A stretch of 64,000 bases of DNA from Blattamonas nauphoetae (lineage: Eukaryota > Preaxostyla > Oxymonadida). Below, piece after piece: positions 34,036 to 45,400 of this stretch. Each line of letters opens with the position of its first letter. Within the stretch, counting starts at the first letter, position 1. Location: NCBI GenBank assembly GCA_033064195.1, contig JARBJD010000143.1:1-64000 (forward strand), given 5' to 3'. A program made the translations under genes and the position numbers. Under the pieces are notes generated by a model. The model did no database searches. It was not told the DNA's origin and saw only the letters and a program-made list of their open reading frames with translations.

Positions 34036-35988
34036 ATGAGCATACAACCAATTGACTCCTTCAATATCTTCGTCTCTCTTCTCCCACTTAACTTTCAGGA
34101 CGAAGAACTACTCGGCTTATTTTCCCAATTTGGCTCTGTGGAGTCAGCCCATGTGATGGTTTTCTTTGATTTCTTGTTAAATTCTCCAAATTGACGCCAC
34201 TCTCCATTCGATGCAACCAATCTTCTCAGATCAATGCCAAAACTGGACTACGACAGCGATACGGATTTGTTAAATTCCACAGAAACGAGGATGCTGCTCA
34301 AGCAATCCAATGCCTCAACGGCTTTCGGTTCGGACAAGATGAACTCGTCGTTCGATATGCAAATGCAATGAAGGAAAAGGTGTGAAGAATGCCAAAATTT
34401 CCCATTTCTATACCCACCCCTTTTCTATATTTCTCTCTTATGCTTATTCTGCCTTCCTCTCACTCTCGATCCGTTGACACTCCATCCCTCTAGCCATCTT
34501 ACGCGCCGATCAGGACTGTTCGTGTCGTTGGAATTCATCCCAATGTTAATGAAGGTCTAGTTTTTATGCTTATTTTTATCATTATTGTCCATATTTTCCA
34601 TTTTTATGTTTCAGCCCAGCTCTCATTACTCTTCGGTCAATTTGGTGAAATACAGCAAATTCGCCTTCTTCCAGACTATACAGCCAAACCTACCACCGCC
34701 CAACTTGCATACATTCGCTTCTCAGAGATATCTTCATCCAAATTGTCAGTCGAGCACTTCCAACGCTCAAGCTACTCAGAATGTGGGATCCTCGGCGTCG
34801 AGTTTGCCAAGACAGACCTTCATGAAAAACACGTTCCCGGGGGAGGAGATCGTGAAAAGAAGGAGAAACCCAAAAGAGAAAAGAAAGAGGCCAACCAGCC
34901 TCTCCCAAAGCCAAAGCAGGACAAGAAATCCAAAGCAAAACGTACAAAAGACCACTCTCCACCAGTCGTGCAGCCTGAAATCTTGTACGTGCCCCCAAAG
35001 CGTCACGACAACACATACAACTCAAGTTCGCACACATATGCCGTGCAGACGACCGCGTACGCTTCATCCAATCCTACCTCTCCCTCACAGTATTCGAGAC
35101 ACTCTCCCGCTTCCATCGTCTTCACACCGTCGACACCAACGTCAACTCGCAAAACACAGCATCAGAATAACGCGCCTTTGCTGGTTCTGTCAGACCATAG
35201 CACGGCAGTTGTCGGCCAATCCATGTCTCCCACACTGCATACCACGAGCGGCATACTCACTCCTCCTGGTGTGCGCTCCTCGTCAAGTCCGAACCAAACG
35301 TCGCGTTCCCCATCGTCCACCAACCAATTTGGGATCCCAACATTGCTCTCCCCAGCCCAGTCCTCGTTTAACATCTCCTTCCCGTCGCCTTCGTATCAGT
35401 CGCCTCCCTTTTCCACGCAGACAACGTATCTCCCCAGTTTGAGACTGTCCACGAATTCTCTCGCTGCCCATTCGAATGTTGCTGCACCCAGTCTGCACCT
35501 CTCTTCGACCCACCTTTCTGTGCCATCACAACAACCCCCTGTTCAGACCAACACCCCCAATTTGAAACTCGCCACGAGAAACGTCCAATCACGGACCTCT
35601 CCGCGGATGTACAACCAACCAACTTTCCGGACCCATTCTTTGCAGATCCAGCAGACCTACCCCATCACCCAATCGTCGCAGGATTCTGATTTTCGACAGT
35701 CGGAATTGAGCTCCCCAGGATTCACCGTCGCCCCACAAGAAATAGGCGCCCTGTCGAACCTGGACAACACCACTATGTCTGAGACAGTGATCAAGTCAGC
35801 CGGCTCTTCCGATAGTCATGGATATCCCGTCAAAGGTGTGACCCATATTTTTTTTCTGATCTGCCGATCTTTTTTTGTTCCCATCATTTCTTTTCGATTT
35901 AGGATCTTTGTCTCCTCCCAAGCATTCTCGTCGCAAAGTCAGTTTTCACCAAATCCGGGCTGTCACTCATACCCAGGCATCTGAGTAG
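34036..35988 (+). CDS. RNA-binding protein with two RRM domains and a Ser/Pro-rich tail, about 546 aa
   Basis: Five exons: 34,036-34,158, 34,230-34,379, 34,494-34,554, 34,615-35,835 and 35,903-35,988, introns of 71, 114, 60 and 67 nt; phases agree. RRM1 (about residues 8-90) has RNP2 IFVSLLP and RNP1 RYGFVKF. RRM2 (about 100-190) begins RTVRVVGIHPNVNEAQL and has LAYIRF. A Lys/Glu-rich linker (KREKKEANQPLPKPKQ) leads to a long low-complexity tail rich in Ser, Thr, Pro and Gln. The layout is like Hu/ELAV or CUGBP-type mRNA regulators. The last exon gives a basic end (SPPKHSRRKV). The gene may instead splice on into the Ser/Pro-rich exon at about 36,431-36,970. Confidence 0.7.
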
Positions 35989-36430
35989 TCCCATCAAAAT
36001 AGGTAAAACTGGGATCAATTGATGTCAGTGCCTAAATTTGGACTGAGATCAAATTTCAACTCTTTTCCTTTGAGATTTTCTCATTATCACTTCATTAATC
36101 ATGTTCAATTCACTTCTTGTTTTCACATAATGCTCTTCAATATTTCAGACAGCTCTTATTTCCCAAAAACACGCACGATCACAATCACCAACACTTCTTT
36201 TTTCGATGTATTCCCTTCATTGACTTTAGTCAGTGAGAAAAAACCATCAAAGAAGACATAATAACGCATTATCGACTTGTTTTTATAATTATTGTTGTAG
36301 AACAAACTGAAACAGCAGCACCCAAAGTTTGCATTTTCATGATCTATGAAGTGACCATTTTCCTTTTTACTTTTTTTTCCATTCAAATATCATATATAAG
36401 AAGACTTTTTTGAAATGAAAGAAACGAAAT
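35989..36430. other. Spacer or long intron after the RRM gene
   Basis: About 440 bp, AT-rich. A possible donor GTAAAAC at 36,003 and a possible acceptor TATTGTAG near 36,439 would make it an intron of roughly 435 nt, much longer than the others here. Otherwise it is an intergenic spacer. Confidence 0.35.
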
Positions 36431-36439
36431 GGTATTGTA

Positions 36440-36970
36440 GGTATTTGGTGGGATCAGATCCGACTGGGATCACTGGGATCAAATCAGAAGCCTGCTCATA
36501 CCATTGCTGAGTCTCCTCATTTGTCGAGCACTGCTTCGTCCCCAACGTTGTCTGATTCGAGCTTTGCGAACTCATTATCACAAGCAAACTCGTTGACCTT
36601 TGGTCTCGAAGCCGCCCCTGTCCACAGTCCACTGCGCAGTGGCCTAAAAGCGAATCGATTATTCCCACATCGAACACAGCCAGCCACTGTCATGTCCTCC
36701 ACTCCGCCCAACTCTCCCATACTCTCACCCTCCTCAGTCTTCAGTCTAATCACCACATCCTCAGCGGAGGTCGACGACGACACAGGCCACTTCTTCTACC
36801 AAGCCTTCCACCACACCTCCCACTCCTCCTCGCCTCCTCCCTCGTCACTGGAATACCAGTCTCTTATGTTGTCTCCTTCCTTTCCAGAATACAACCCTCA
36901 ATCTTCTTCCCTTTCCCCGCCGCTCTCTCCGACAGCTCAGGATGCAAGCATCGCAACTAATCCATCGTAG
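36440..36970 (+). CDS. Ser/Pro-rich open frame; 3' exon of the RRM gene or separate gene
   Basis: An open frame runs from the possible acceptor at about 36,439 to TAG at 36,968-36,970 (about 175 codons) without a good early ATG. Content is Ser/Pro/Thr/Ala-rich with many SP and TP pairs (HSPLRSGLKANRL, TPPNSPILSPS), very like the tail of the RRM protein upstream. No domain is visible. Either reading is possible; lack of an ATG favours an exon. Confidence 0.4.
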   Translation, partial: GIWWDQIRLGSLGSNQKPAHTIAESPHLSSTASSPTLSDSSFANSLSQANSLTFGLEAAPVHSPLRSGLKANRLFPHRTQPATVMSSTPPNSPILSPSSVFSLITTSSAEVDDDTGHFFYQAFHHTSHSSSPPPSSLEYQSLMLSPSFPEYNPQSSSLSPPLSPTAQDASIATNPS

Positions 36971-37442
36971 TTCAATCAGTCCTGCAGACGAATTGAACAA
37001 CAGACATTGCTTCTCGCAATTGTGTGTGGCCTGCACGCGTTCCGCTTCGGCCTCACGTCTTCTTTTCTGCACGAATGTCCAGTTAACACATCACTGCACG
37101 TGGCGCGGTTGGTCGTTTTTGTTGAACGGTCTTGTTTCATTTTTTATGCATACCCTTTTGTGAGGGTTCTTCCTTTATGGGATTCGCTCGTGCAAGATGA
37201 CAACTCTCATCTCATCTGCCCACTGCTGTCTCCCCTTTCTCTCTCGACCAACTTTGCCAGTCGATTTTCCTTCCTCGCTTTATTTGCTCTCGTAACTTTT
37301 TCCTCAATGTTCAGAATTTCGTTTTTTAAGATCAGAGATCGTTCGCTCGTAAATTTGGGAGCCAAACGGAAGACGAAAAAGGAAACCAACGACAAATAAG
37401 ACAAACTAACACGTGGAGCAGAGAAAATACGGGAACTGTTTT
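36971..37442. other. Convergent 3' spacer
   Basis: 472 bp between the Ser/Pro-rich frame and the stop of the kinase gene. No gene or clear signal. Confidence 0.5.
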
Positions 37443-39311
37443 CTATTTAGAGGTGGATTCAGTTCTCATTCCAATGCATTCGAACGGGGCGACAAAGGAA
37501 TTTGGTGATATCCGAGAAAAAACATTACGGGAGCGGGAAAGGCGCGCACCGGTTGAAGAAAGATTAACAGCCCCAGCCGACCCACAATCCGAGCACGACG
37601 AATCGTCGGATTCCGGCGGGGCGAGGCACGTTGCCGTGAGATTCTTCGACAAAAGCGAAGGGCCACGGACAGGATAAGTAAATGAAGACTGTGACAAGCC
37701 TTGTTGTTGGTGGGATGAATCAGTCGGAGACGAGGTCGGAGACTGGACACCTGCGCTTGGCGTTTGATCTCCAAACGCAGATGGGAGCACTATCGAAGAT
37801 GATCGTCGCTTTGCTCCATTTCCTCGGCTTGGAGGCTGAAGATAGAGGGAATTAGAAGGAGACAGGGTGCCGTTTGGAGATGGGGTGGAAATCGACCATC
37901 CCCTCCGATCTGACGGAGAAGGAAGCGGAGACGCCGAAAAAGAATACGAGTGGCGTTTGTGTGAGCTCAGGAGGAGCGGGGATATGCCCGTTTTGAACGG
38001 ATTTCGCGTGTTGGTTGTGTTGAAGTCGATGGACGAATGCCGAGCCGTTGGTGTTGTGGCTTTGGGCAAAAGAGGAAGCGTGGTATCGCTGGGGGACTGA
38101 GGAGACACCGCGTTGGTCGACGCTTGTTGGGCAGTCGACACGGTTAAAGACAGTGGATTGTGGGTTGGTGTGGCCTTCCCTTTATCTAAGGGTGATGATG
38201 TTTCTTTTGATAGTTTGGCAGGGAGGCGAAGACACCCTCTGTCACTTTGAGTTCGGGTCAGAGTCGGCATTTTGAAGAAGCGAGGAGGATTGTGGAGGTT
38301 TGGTGCTTCTTCCTGCTCATCCGAATTGTGAAAGAGGATGGACGTGCTGCTTAGCGAATCTCTGAGCCATTCAAAGTTGAAGCAGGACATGAACTGTTGC
38401 TGCGTTTGATAAAGCGAGCGACGTGTTCTTGACTGCTTTGCTGACTCGTTGGTCGCCATTTGAAAAAGAAGATTGCGCAGGTAAGCGTAGTTCGGCTCTG
38501 ACGACATCTGCAAACTCATTGTGTATGTGAAGAACGTGGACATCTCGACGGGACAACGATGACAGAGCTGTTCCACACTCGTCTTCATCTTCTGGGCGCC
38601 GATGATCTGATATTTTCGTTCGGCGTTGAGGCACCGAATACCCTGCCAAGGTAAGGACCCTTTCAGAAAGTAAAGAAGAATGTAACCAAGTGATTCCACG
38701 TCGTCTCGCCTGCCTTGCTCAACTCCGAGGTGGGCAGGAACAGTTGCATAACGAGGAGTGCCTGTGAGGCTCTTGCCTGTTCGAAATGGAATGTGTTGTT
38801 TTGTCTTTCTGTCCACGAATCGCTTCGACAACCCGAAATCAATCAGATAAATCTGTCGCATCTTCTCGTCTCGTCCAAACACAAAGTTTTCTGGTTTCAC
38901 ATCACGGTGAAGATATCCAATAGAATGCAGCTGTTCCAATCTCTGCAGACACTGAATTCCGATGTGTGCGATTGTTTCGATCGAGAATCGACGGCAGCAG
39001 CAGTTGAAACGGTCCTCCAAGTTGCGCCCAAGAAGATCAAAAACCAGAATCAGAAATCCATCCTGCTCTCCATAGTATTGCACAAGCGTGAAGCCTTGTT
39101 CGCTCTGGATTTGATTCAGAATGTGATGTTCGAAGCTCAGCAGATCCCCTTTGCCTTTCTTCTCGAATTTCGCTGCATATTCCTTCATTGTGTGAATATC
39201 CACAACCACAAAAATCGTTCCAAAACTCCCCTTCCCAATTGGTTTCTTGGAAGACAGTTTGAAGCGCTCGTTAACCAGTGTGGGAATGGATGACGCGGGA
39301 GGTGTTTCCAT
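37443..39311 (-). CDS. CK1-family Ser/Thr protein kinase with long tail, 622 aa
   Basis: The kinase domain starts soon after ATG 39,311: GKGSFG (residues 25-30), HRDVKPEN with catalytic Asp at 137, DFG at 158-160, and the CK1 signature GTPRYATVPAHLGVEQGRRDDVESLGYILLYF, in which CK1 has no APE motif and instead the RRDD/ESLGY stretch. GSLPWQG follows. The tail of about 300 residues is rich in Ser/Thr/Pro and basic patches, with no domain, as in many CK1-delta/epsilon or TTBK-like kinases where it is autoinhibitory. An in-frame extension upstream to 39,404 has no ATG and ends at a TAA, so I start at 39,311. It is divergently placed from the giant USP gene with only 116 bp between ATGs. Confidence 0.85.
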   Translation of the reverse strand: METPPASSIPTLVNERFKLSSKKPIGKGSFGTIFVVVDIHTMKEYAAKFEKKGKGDLLSFEHHILNQIQSEQGFTLVQYYGEQDGFLILVFDLLGRNLEDRFNCCCRRFSIETIAHIGIQCLQRLEQLHSIGYLHRDVKPENFVFGRDEKMRQIYLIDFGLSKRFVDRKTKQHIPFRTGKSLTGTPRYATVPAHLGVEQGRRDDVESLGYILLYFLKGSLPWQGIRCLNAERKYQIIGAQKMKTSVEQLCHRCPVEMSTFFTYTMSLQMSSEPNYAYLRNLLFQMATNESAKQSRTRRSLYQTQQQFMSCFNFEWLRDSLSSTSILFHNSDEQEEAPNLHNPPRFFKMPTLTRTQSDRGCLRLPAKLSKETSSPLDKGKATPTHNPLSLTVSTAQQASTNAVSPQSPSDTTLPLLPKATTPTARHSSIDFNTTNTRNPFKTGISPLLLSSHKRHSYSFSASPLPSPSDRRGWSISTPSPNGTLSPSNSLYLQPPSRGNGAKRRSSSIVLPSAFGDQTPSAGVQSPTSSPTDSSHQQQGLSQSSFTYPVRGPSLLSKNLTATCLAPPESDDSSCSDCGSAGAVNLSSTGARLSRSRNVFSRISPNSFVAPFECIGMRTESTSK

Positions 39312-39427
39312 CGTGAAGGACTGATAACTCCAATCCTTGGCCAGGGACTTGCGGAGCTCTACTTCGGATTTGTGGAGCGAGTGAGATCGGAAATTGGAGC
39401 CCACAATCTTTTAATGAATCAGATTTG
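39312..39427. promoter_or_regulatory. Divergent promoter region, kinase and USP genes
   Basis: 116 bp separate the ATG codons of two divergent genes, so both promoters must fit here or overlap coding sequence. No TATA box or repeated motif is obvious. Confidence 0.4.
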
Positions 39428-42400
39428 ATGTCACACTCGCAATTTGGTGAACGACAACTCCGCAAAAACCAGGCTCAACGAACCGAAAGTAACAATCACC
39501 AGAAATTGGATACTGAATTGAAACGGCAAATAGCCGCAGCAGCGCCACTTCTCAATCAGCCACCAACAAAAGGTTCTCCTTTGGTCTTCTTTGACTTTCT
39601 CAGAAAATGTCCTCTCTGTGATTGGAATATTGGAGAAAGTGGCGAAATGTGAACCGACGGAACCTCGAGAAGACGATTGGCCTTCTTTTTCACTCATCTT
39701 CTTGATGGTGATTTATGTTGGGAAATCAACAAGAAAATCGGAGTATCCTCTCATTTTGTTGTATTTTTCAGGACTATCAGATTTTCACTTTCAGAACGAG
39801 ACCGATTGACGCTTTTGTACTCTGACTTGATCTTGTTCTTCGTTATGAACTGCTTTCGTTACTCAACACATTTTTTGTATGCACAAGCTCTTGGAGCGCT
39901 ATTTCCCTTCAACCATTCACACGGGACATCGTGCCTGCATGGTCGTGGAACAAGAATTCTGAACCTTACTCCACCGCCTTCATTCCACCAGCTTCACACA
40001 CTTCCAACGTGCCATCAAACACACTTCCCTTTTGCAGTGAAATTCACGGAGATTGGGCAACATCAATCTCTGAACGAGACGATTCAGGGTGTACTTCAAA
40101 ACAACCAGCCTCAGCCGTGTCCACTTGTGAGCCACATTTATTGGCTTCTGAAGCCTCTCTTTTCGGTTTGTCTTTTCTGTTTCATGATTTTGATAGATTT
40201 TGCGAGTTTCAAAGCGTTCACTCACAGTCGATTCGTCTTCGCTCGTTACTTCGTTGTGGACCATCCTAGGTTATCCTAACAACTTCTGGCCATTCACTCC
40301 ATCACTTCGCCGACACACTGCTCGTCTTCTTTTCCTCTTGGAGACGTTGTTGTATGCGACTTCGACGAATGCCATCGACACGTTCCGCAATCTCCAACAA
40401 TTTGTGATCACCCTTTCTTTTTCTCTGATTGCCAAATTTCCACAGTCGAGAGGTCACGTGCTTCTGGGCATTTCACTTCTTCATCCATTCGCATCGGATC
40501 TTGTTCGATCATTTCCTGACCCCGATACGTTTAGCCGCAATCCTCCTCAACCTGCCCTTCATTATCAACCACAACCAATCCTCGATCATTATTTCTCGCT
40601 TCCCTTTCCGAGCATTCTCCAGCCAGACATTCGTCTCGTCGACCCATCGCTTTTTCGATTATCTGTGCCTCCCCCCTCGCAATATGCTCCGATCCTCCTC
40701 AACACTCTTTCCCAGGTTCAAGCGGGGAGTTTAGAGTTCTTGCAAATTCGCTTCGCAGTGTCGAATCTTCCGTACTACCATTCCCAGATCGACGATTCAA
40801 CCCGAACACTTCTCTATCAATACATGCGAGAACCTCCTCTCGTTGTCAATCCAATTGACAATTTGGATCTTTTTAAACCACCTTCCCTCACAACTGGTGC
40901 TGCCAACGAGGTTGTTGACCCGTCCGAGATGTCGCCACTTGAATGGTCGTGCTTCTTCAATTCGTGCTGGGAAATGATCGACAGGAAGGACTTTCCAAGT
41001 CTCCAAACAAACTTCGAGCAGTTGGAGCGATTTCAAGTGTTTCTCTCTTCGAATCAGCAAGCCAACGCAGAACACTTCAAAACGCTTCTCTCTCTCCTCC
41101 TCCAAATCATCTGCGTGCCTGACGCTGCCAACATCGTTCCCAGACCCGATGTCTCTGGATTCACGAAACTGGGAAGTCGTGCACTCAGCTCGATTGCACC
41201 GACGAACAACGAGCTCCGCACTTCGATGAATTCAGAAGTCTTAACTGCAATTCAGACCCACCCCACCCTCACCGCTCTCCACACTCTCTTCATGTCCCTC
41301 CCTTCAGCACCACCAGAGGGAAAATTTGCAAAACTTAAACCCCAACAATCTGAGCCTCTCAACGTTCTTCTCACCTCTCTGGACGAATTCACCAAAATCA
41401 ATCGCCGCTTCGGCGAACACGACCCAACACGCTCGTCTTCACATTCAGAACAACTCAGCATCCGACTCCAGGCCATCACACTTGCTGTGAAGAGCGCGTC
41501 ATTTGGCATCAATCTTCGTTCATGTGTCCCCCCAGCGAAAAGACTGCAGGAACAGTTTATCACCTTGTTGCCCAACACACAAATGGACTTTGTCTCCTTC
41601 ATCCTCGCTGTCATTCCCAACCTCATCAACAAATCAGCTGGACAGGATGCCTTCTCACTGTTCGACAATCTTCAGTCCACACTTGCACGGATGAATCCGA
41701 TCGCACAGACAGTACTCAGACCAGCCACACTTCAAGTTGTTCGTGCATCTCAACAATACCTGCAATACGGTTCGAGTCCCACAGACTCTCTCGGCTTCCT
41801 GAAAGATGGCGATCGTCATCGGCGCCCTGTTGCACTCAACCCGATCAACACGTCTCTCCTCGTCTCGCTGGTCAGGATTCCTCAGAATGACGACGAAAAA
41901 GAGGTGTTTGCTCTGATCAACAAATTGTTGACATCACGTGAACCATTTGATAAGCATGTCTCCGAAGGAATATTGACTCAAACCGTATTCTGGTTCACAG
42001 ATCTGACGAAACAGTTGGAGACTGTCAACGAGAAAGACATCCAACCACCACACAAAGACGAAGTCTTCCATTTCTCCAAGTTGGTCGACGTGATTAGAGC
42101 GAATGACGACATTTGGCAAATACGCCACCCCGACCTGTATCAGAAAATCTCGACATCCAAACAGACCATCATCCAGAACCATCCCTCGTTGCTCGAAGTG
42201 GTTATCCTCAATACAGTTGAGAACGAACAGAGAGATCTTCTCAGCAAACACATCAATGATCCATCGATTGCACAATGGTCCAGCCTCTTCTCCGACAATC
42301 TCGCCCCTCTCACCCTCTCCACGTTGACATCTAAACTGAATTCTGCCCAAAACGCGAACAAGGAGTGGGGGAAGAAGTTTGTGAAGAGCGAGGGGCTGAA

Positions 42401-45400
42401 CTGGCTGATTGTGCATCTGACGATGATGCTCGCAAAGCAGAAAGATCTGGGGGACGTTGTGGGGCTGAGCACGACACTTCTCAAATTGATTCCGACTCAA
42501 CAAGAAGGGGGACCAATCTCTCTCTCAGACCCTTCATCCCTCATCACCATCAAATCCATCGACACATGCAATCCTGCCGAGAGCTGGCGACTGGTCGTGT
42601 TTTGGACATTTGCCTCAGTTTTCGTTCAGAATCAGATCAATCACAGCGCCAATCGGACACAGAAATCCTTCTCTCCCCCAACCACCGTCCTCCCATTCAC
42701 TCTGGAAAAGAAGGAAGAGAAATGGACTCTCAAATTGGTCTCTGACGAAACACCCCAACCACCGAATGACGCAACGTTAAACCCATCGCTGCCGATGCTC
42801 TCGTCGATTCTGAGTCTCTCCGAGGATCACTTCGACAGTTTGATCAAGAAACAAGACAAGTTCGCCACTTTCTGCTCGCTCTTCATCATCCCCGAGGTCT
42901 TCCTTCCGGAGCAGCTTCGACTCGAAGGTTCTGAACCATCAACAACTACGTTTCAGGTGGCAGCTGCTCTCGTCGCTCTCTTCTCGAAACATAAACAGCA
43001 GACACCGCCAAATGATTTCTTCACGATCTTAGAACCTTTCATCACATCGAATGATAAAACACTAGGAAGCAACCCATTTCAACCATCGTCAGCACTTCAC
43101 CTCTCACTCTTATCCTCGCTCTCCAACGCCCCTTCATCCGATCCAAACAACACTCTCTTCACAGCCCTCCTCGACCGCTCCGCAACACTCGACACCCTCC
43201 TCACCTGTCTGTCTGTCCTTCTTGTCCTCCCTCGCCGACTTTTCGACGTTCCCATCAAATTCGAGAAGGAAGTGTGCCGAAGAGTCTCTGCACTCGTCCA
43301 CAAAAAACATGGACCAACAGGTGTCTCTCGCCTGGTCGAGTTCCTTCGAATGATGCTGAAAGTGTGGGAGTCGATTGAGATCCCCGCCGTCCCAATCACT
43401 CGGATCCGGCTGAATGCGCCGACGATGGGAGAGGAGCACCTCTCTCTCCGCACACTGACCACTCTCCTTCACTCGCTACTCGTCAAAGCGAAGGAGAAAG
43501 CCAAGGAACACGAGAAATTGATCAAAGAGCAGGATGAACACCAGAAAACTCAGCAGCTTCTCCGTCTCCAGGAGAAAGAACTGTTCACAGTGAAGGATGA
43601 CAACGAGCTTTCTGATAAACTTCTGAAATACTACCTCTTCCCACAACCTCCACACACCCATCTGCATCTGGAAGAGGACGAGCGAGAAGCTCTCGTTGAT
43701 CTTGTGATGATTGTGGAATCACCCACTGAGCTCCAAAAATTCTTCGCTGAGAAACAAGCCGACATGAACAAACTGCACATCCCATTCCCAACACCAAACG
43801 AGAATGGAAGGAGAGGCATCGCTGGACCATTCGGGGCTTGTCCCAAAGGGCTCTACAACCCGCGGATGGCGTGTTTCATGAACGCCGTCATTGTCCAACT
43901 CTTTCACAACAAACAATTCTCCCGCAAGATCCTCTCGTTCCCAGAGCAATCTCCGACCGATCTTCGGAAAGACGAACCTCGTCCGAGTGAGATCCCAGAA
44001 ATCAAAACTGCTCATGAACAGGCACACGAGCAAGTCGTCACTGAATCCAAAAACTTCGCTCGTAGCCAAGCTCGCTCTCTCGCCTTCGCTCATCTCCAGC
44101 GTCTGTTCGCCTCCCTCTGTCTCCACGACCCCAAACAGCTCCGAGTCACAGACTTTGCCAAAGTGTTGTCGGATTGTTCGGATGAAGTCTTCAGCGAGCT
44201 CCGAGCCAACGACTCCGAAGACTTTGTGAAAGCTGTGCTGAACATGATCGACGTGTTCTATCACGAAAACAACTCGCCTCACTTCGCGAGCGAATTGTTT
44301 GGATGTATCACCGTAAAACAGCTGCGATGTGAGAAAGGACACGACTCTCCCTCGCCCACTTTGGACGCTGGTTTCGTGTATTCTGTCGAGATCCACAACT
44401 CCGCCAATCTCGTGGAAGCTCTGAGGAACCAGATGCAGGGAAAGAAGGGATCGACAATGCAGTGTCTGCAGTGTAATCCTTCTGCCCCTCAAATTGTTCC
44501 GGCAGAAGTGCGGAAATTCATTGCGTGTCCATCCGACTCGTTGATGCTCTTTCTGAACCGAAAGCAGCTCAATGAAACACTCAGCACACAGCGTTGTGAA
44601 TTTGGACTCGAACTTGATCTGTTTCCGTTTTCGTTTGAGTCTCATTCGGCTGTTGGTGTCGACCGAAGTCTGTTTCTGTACAGACTGGTCGGATTTGAGG
44701 TTTACGAAGTGCGAGACGGTATCAACCACTTCTTCTCCATTGTGCAGGACAGACACTCCCAAAAGTGGTGGAAAATGAACGATGATGTCGTGACAGAGTT
44801 TGACATCAACGAACGCTCGCAGTATTTTGGAGGGGGACAGCAACAATACGCCACACTTCTGTTCTTCGAGCGAGAAGGGGCCGACACTCCGATTGTTGAT
44901 GAGACAGCGCTGGCCGAAGCTGCACTCAAACGTCCTCTGCCCAGCTCGGCAGGGCATGTTGATCCGCAGATGCAGAAGGAGTGGGACGAGACATTCCCGC
45001 TTTCGTTGTCTGTTGCGGATGATCGCCGTCTTCGCCAGCTCTTCCTCTCCCCGTCGGGTCTGCAGTTGCTCAAGTTTGTGTTTGACAACGTGAAGTGGAC
45101 TGCTCCTGAAGAGAGGAAGGAGACGACAGAGGAGCCAGCTTCTGAAGAGCGGAAGAAGGAGGAGACAGTGGAGCCAGCTCCATCAGTCGAGCAACCTGCG
45201 AAACCAGTCAACAGATTCGAAGGCCGAAGGGTGCAGAAAGTGAAAGAAGAGGAAAAAGAGAACCCGACTCCGTCGCCGCCACTTCTCGGACAGCCGACTC
45301 TGCCTCTGACACTCCCGCTGCTTCAGGCGCTCTTCCACCAATTCCTTCCCTGTGGACAACGCATGCCTGTCTCGATCGATGCTTTGGTGCAAACGATCAA

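Noticed and set aside
43719-44957. Long antisense open frame of 412 codons inside the USP gene
   Set aside because: It is the mirror of the conserved USP catalytic domain and has no recognisable protein pattern; codon bias of the sense strand opens this frame.
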